Of a stretch of DNA of 27,447 bases, positions 27,001-27,447 are shown in pieces. A program made the translations under genes and the position numbers. The notes under the pieces were generated by a model, which made no database searches, was not told where the DNA came from, and saw only the letters and a list, made by a program, of their open reading frames with translations. The DNA lies in contig CATOAN010000004.1 of the NCBI GenBank assembly GCA_951394045.1, forward strand, positions 1-27,447. Direction: 5' to 3'. Numbering within the stretch: the first letter of the stretch is position 1; each line of letters begins with the position of its first letter. The DNA is from Nitzschia sp. DOCU1 (Eukaryota > Bacillariophyta > Bacillariophyceae > Bacillariales > Bacillariaceae).

Positions 27001-27447
27001 GGGACCAACTCCTGCATGGATCCCAGGTTCGGCCGTGGAGCTGTGGTAGTTAGTCTTGGTCCTGCGCGTCATGTCGCGTAGGAACTGCTCCAAAGAGCAG
27101 TCTTTCAAACCATTCTCCACCAATATCCGTCAGATCCTGCTAGAACCTGGATGTAATGTTGATGCATTCATTGACAAAGACTGGGACCAACTCCTGCATA
27201 GATCCGAGGTTCGGCCGTGGAACTGCTGTAGCTAGTCTTGCGCCGGCACGTCATGTCGCGTAGGAACTGCTCCAAAGAGCAGTCTTTCAAACCATTCTCC
27301 ACCAATATCCGTCAGATCCTGCTAGAACCTGGATGTAATGTTGATGCATTCATTGACAAAGACTGGGACCAACTCCTGCATAGATCCGAGGTTCGGCCGT
27401 GGAACTGCTGTAGCTAGTCTTGCGCCGGCACGTCATGTCGCGTAGGA
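24025..27447 (+). repeat. 182-bp satellite array, 19 monomers, continues past right edge
   Basis: TCAAACCATT marks monomer starts at 24031, 24213, 24395, 24577, 24759, 24941, 25123, 25295, 25477, 25649, 25831, 26013, 26195, 26377, 26559, 26741, 26923, 27105 and 27287. Spacing is 182 bp, except for two 172-bp monomers (starting 25123 and 25477) that lack TCATGTCGCG. Two main 3'-half variants occur: type A (GGAGCTGTGGTAGTTAGTC, then TGGTCCTGCGCG) and type B (GGAACTGCTGTAGCTAGTC, then TGCGCCGGCACG). Monomers 1-6 match monomers 14-19, giving a 2,346-bp higher-order repeat. Because 182 is not a multiple of 3, short ORFs in it shift frame at each monomer and are not genes. Monomer length is close to one nucleosome, as in many centromeric or heterochromatic satellites. 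Confidence 0.95.

Noticed and set aside
24025..27447. CRISPR-like array
   Set aside because: The units are whole 182-bp tandem monomers without unique spacers, in eukaryotic DNA.

Overview
The window looks like nuclear DNA of a photosynthetic stramenopile, most likely a diatom and probably a pennate one. The evidence is a Tic22-type protein whose presequence resembles a bipartite diatom plastid presequence (signal peptide followed by ANA|FT), bZIP proteins of diatom style, short GT-AG introns of 78-93 nt, genes packed on both strands, and a large tyrosine-recombinase retrotransposon. No database search was possible, so family names rest on motifs read by eye.

Region 1 (1-7347) is the right-hand part of a DIRS/PAT/Ngaro-like retrotransposon. 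It carries a gag-like ORF cut by the left window edge, a polyprotein with reverse transcriptase and RNase H, and a tyrosine recombinase with an N-terminal Cys/His zinc-finger-like domain. The 3' end has two identical 118-bp repeats flanking a 251-bp unique block, which fits the B1-A2-B2 arm of split direct repeats. Ahead of the reverse transcriptase lies a region that reads like a degenerate cytosine-5 DNA methyltransferase without its Pro-Cys active site. This element is the most unusual object in the window.

Region 2 (7348-20403) is a gene-rich host segment. In order it holds a spliced four-helix membrane protein (-), a double-bZIP transcription factor (-) with an intron that can be read through, a doubtful small exon (-), a Tic22-like plastid import protein (+), a TPR protein with one membrane helix (-), an FMN-dependent 2-hydroxy-acid oxidase with an N-terminal membrane anchor (+), and a targeted bacterial-type SAM methyltransferase (-). 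The TPR/oxidase pair is divergent across about 350 bp. The genes share no obvious pathway, although several products look organelle-directed or membrane-bound.

Region 3 (20404-27447) is decaying and repetitive. It has a broken gene with a duplicated DPF-x3-IQ segment, a MnmG (GidA/MTO1) pseudogene with four in-frame stops and no 3' half, two small degenerate tandem repeats, and then a 182-bp satellite array that runs off the right edge. The array has a 13-monomer, 2,346-bp higher-order repeat. This end of the window may border a centromeric, subtelomeric or other heterochromatic block.
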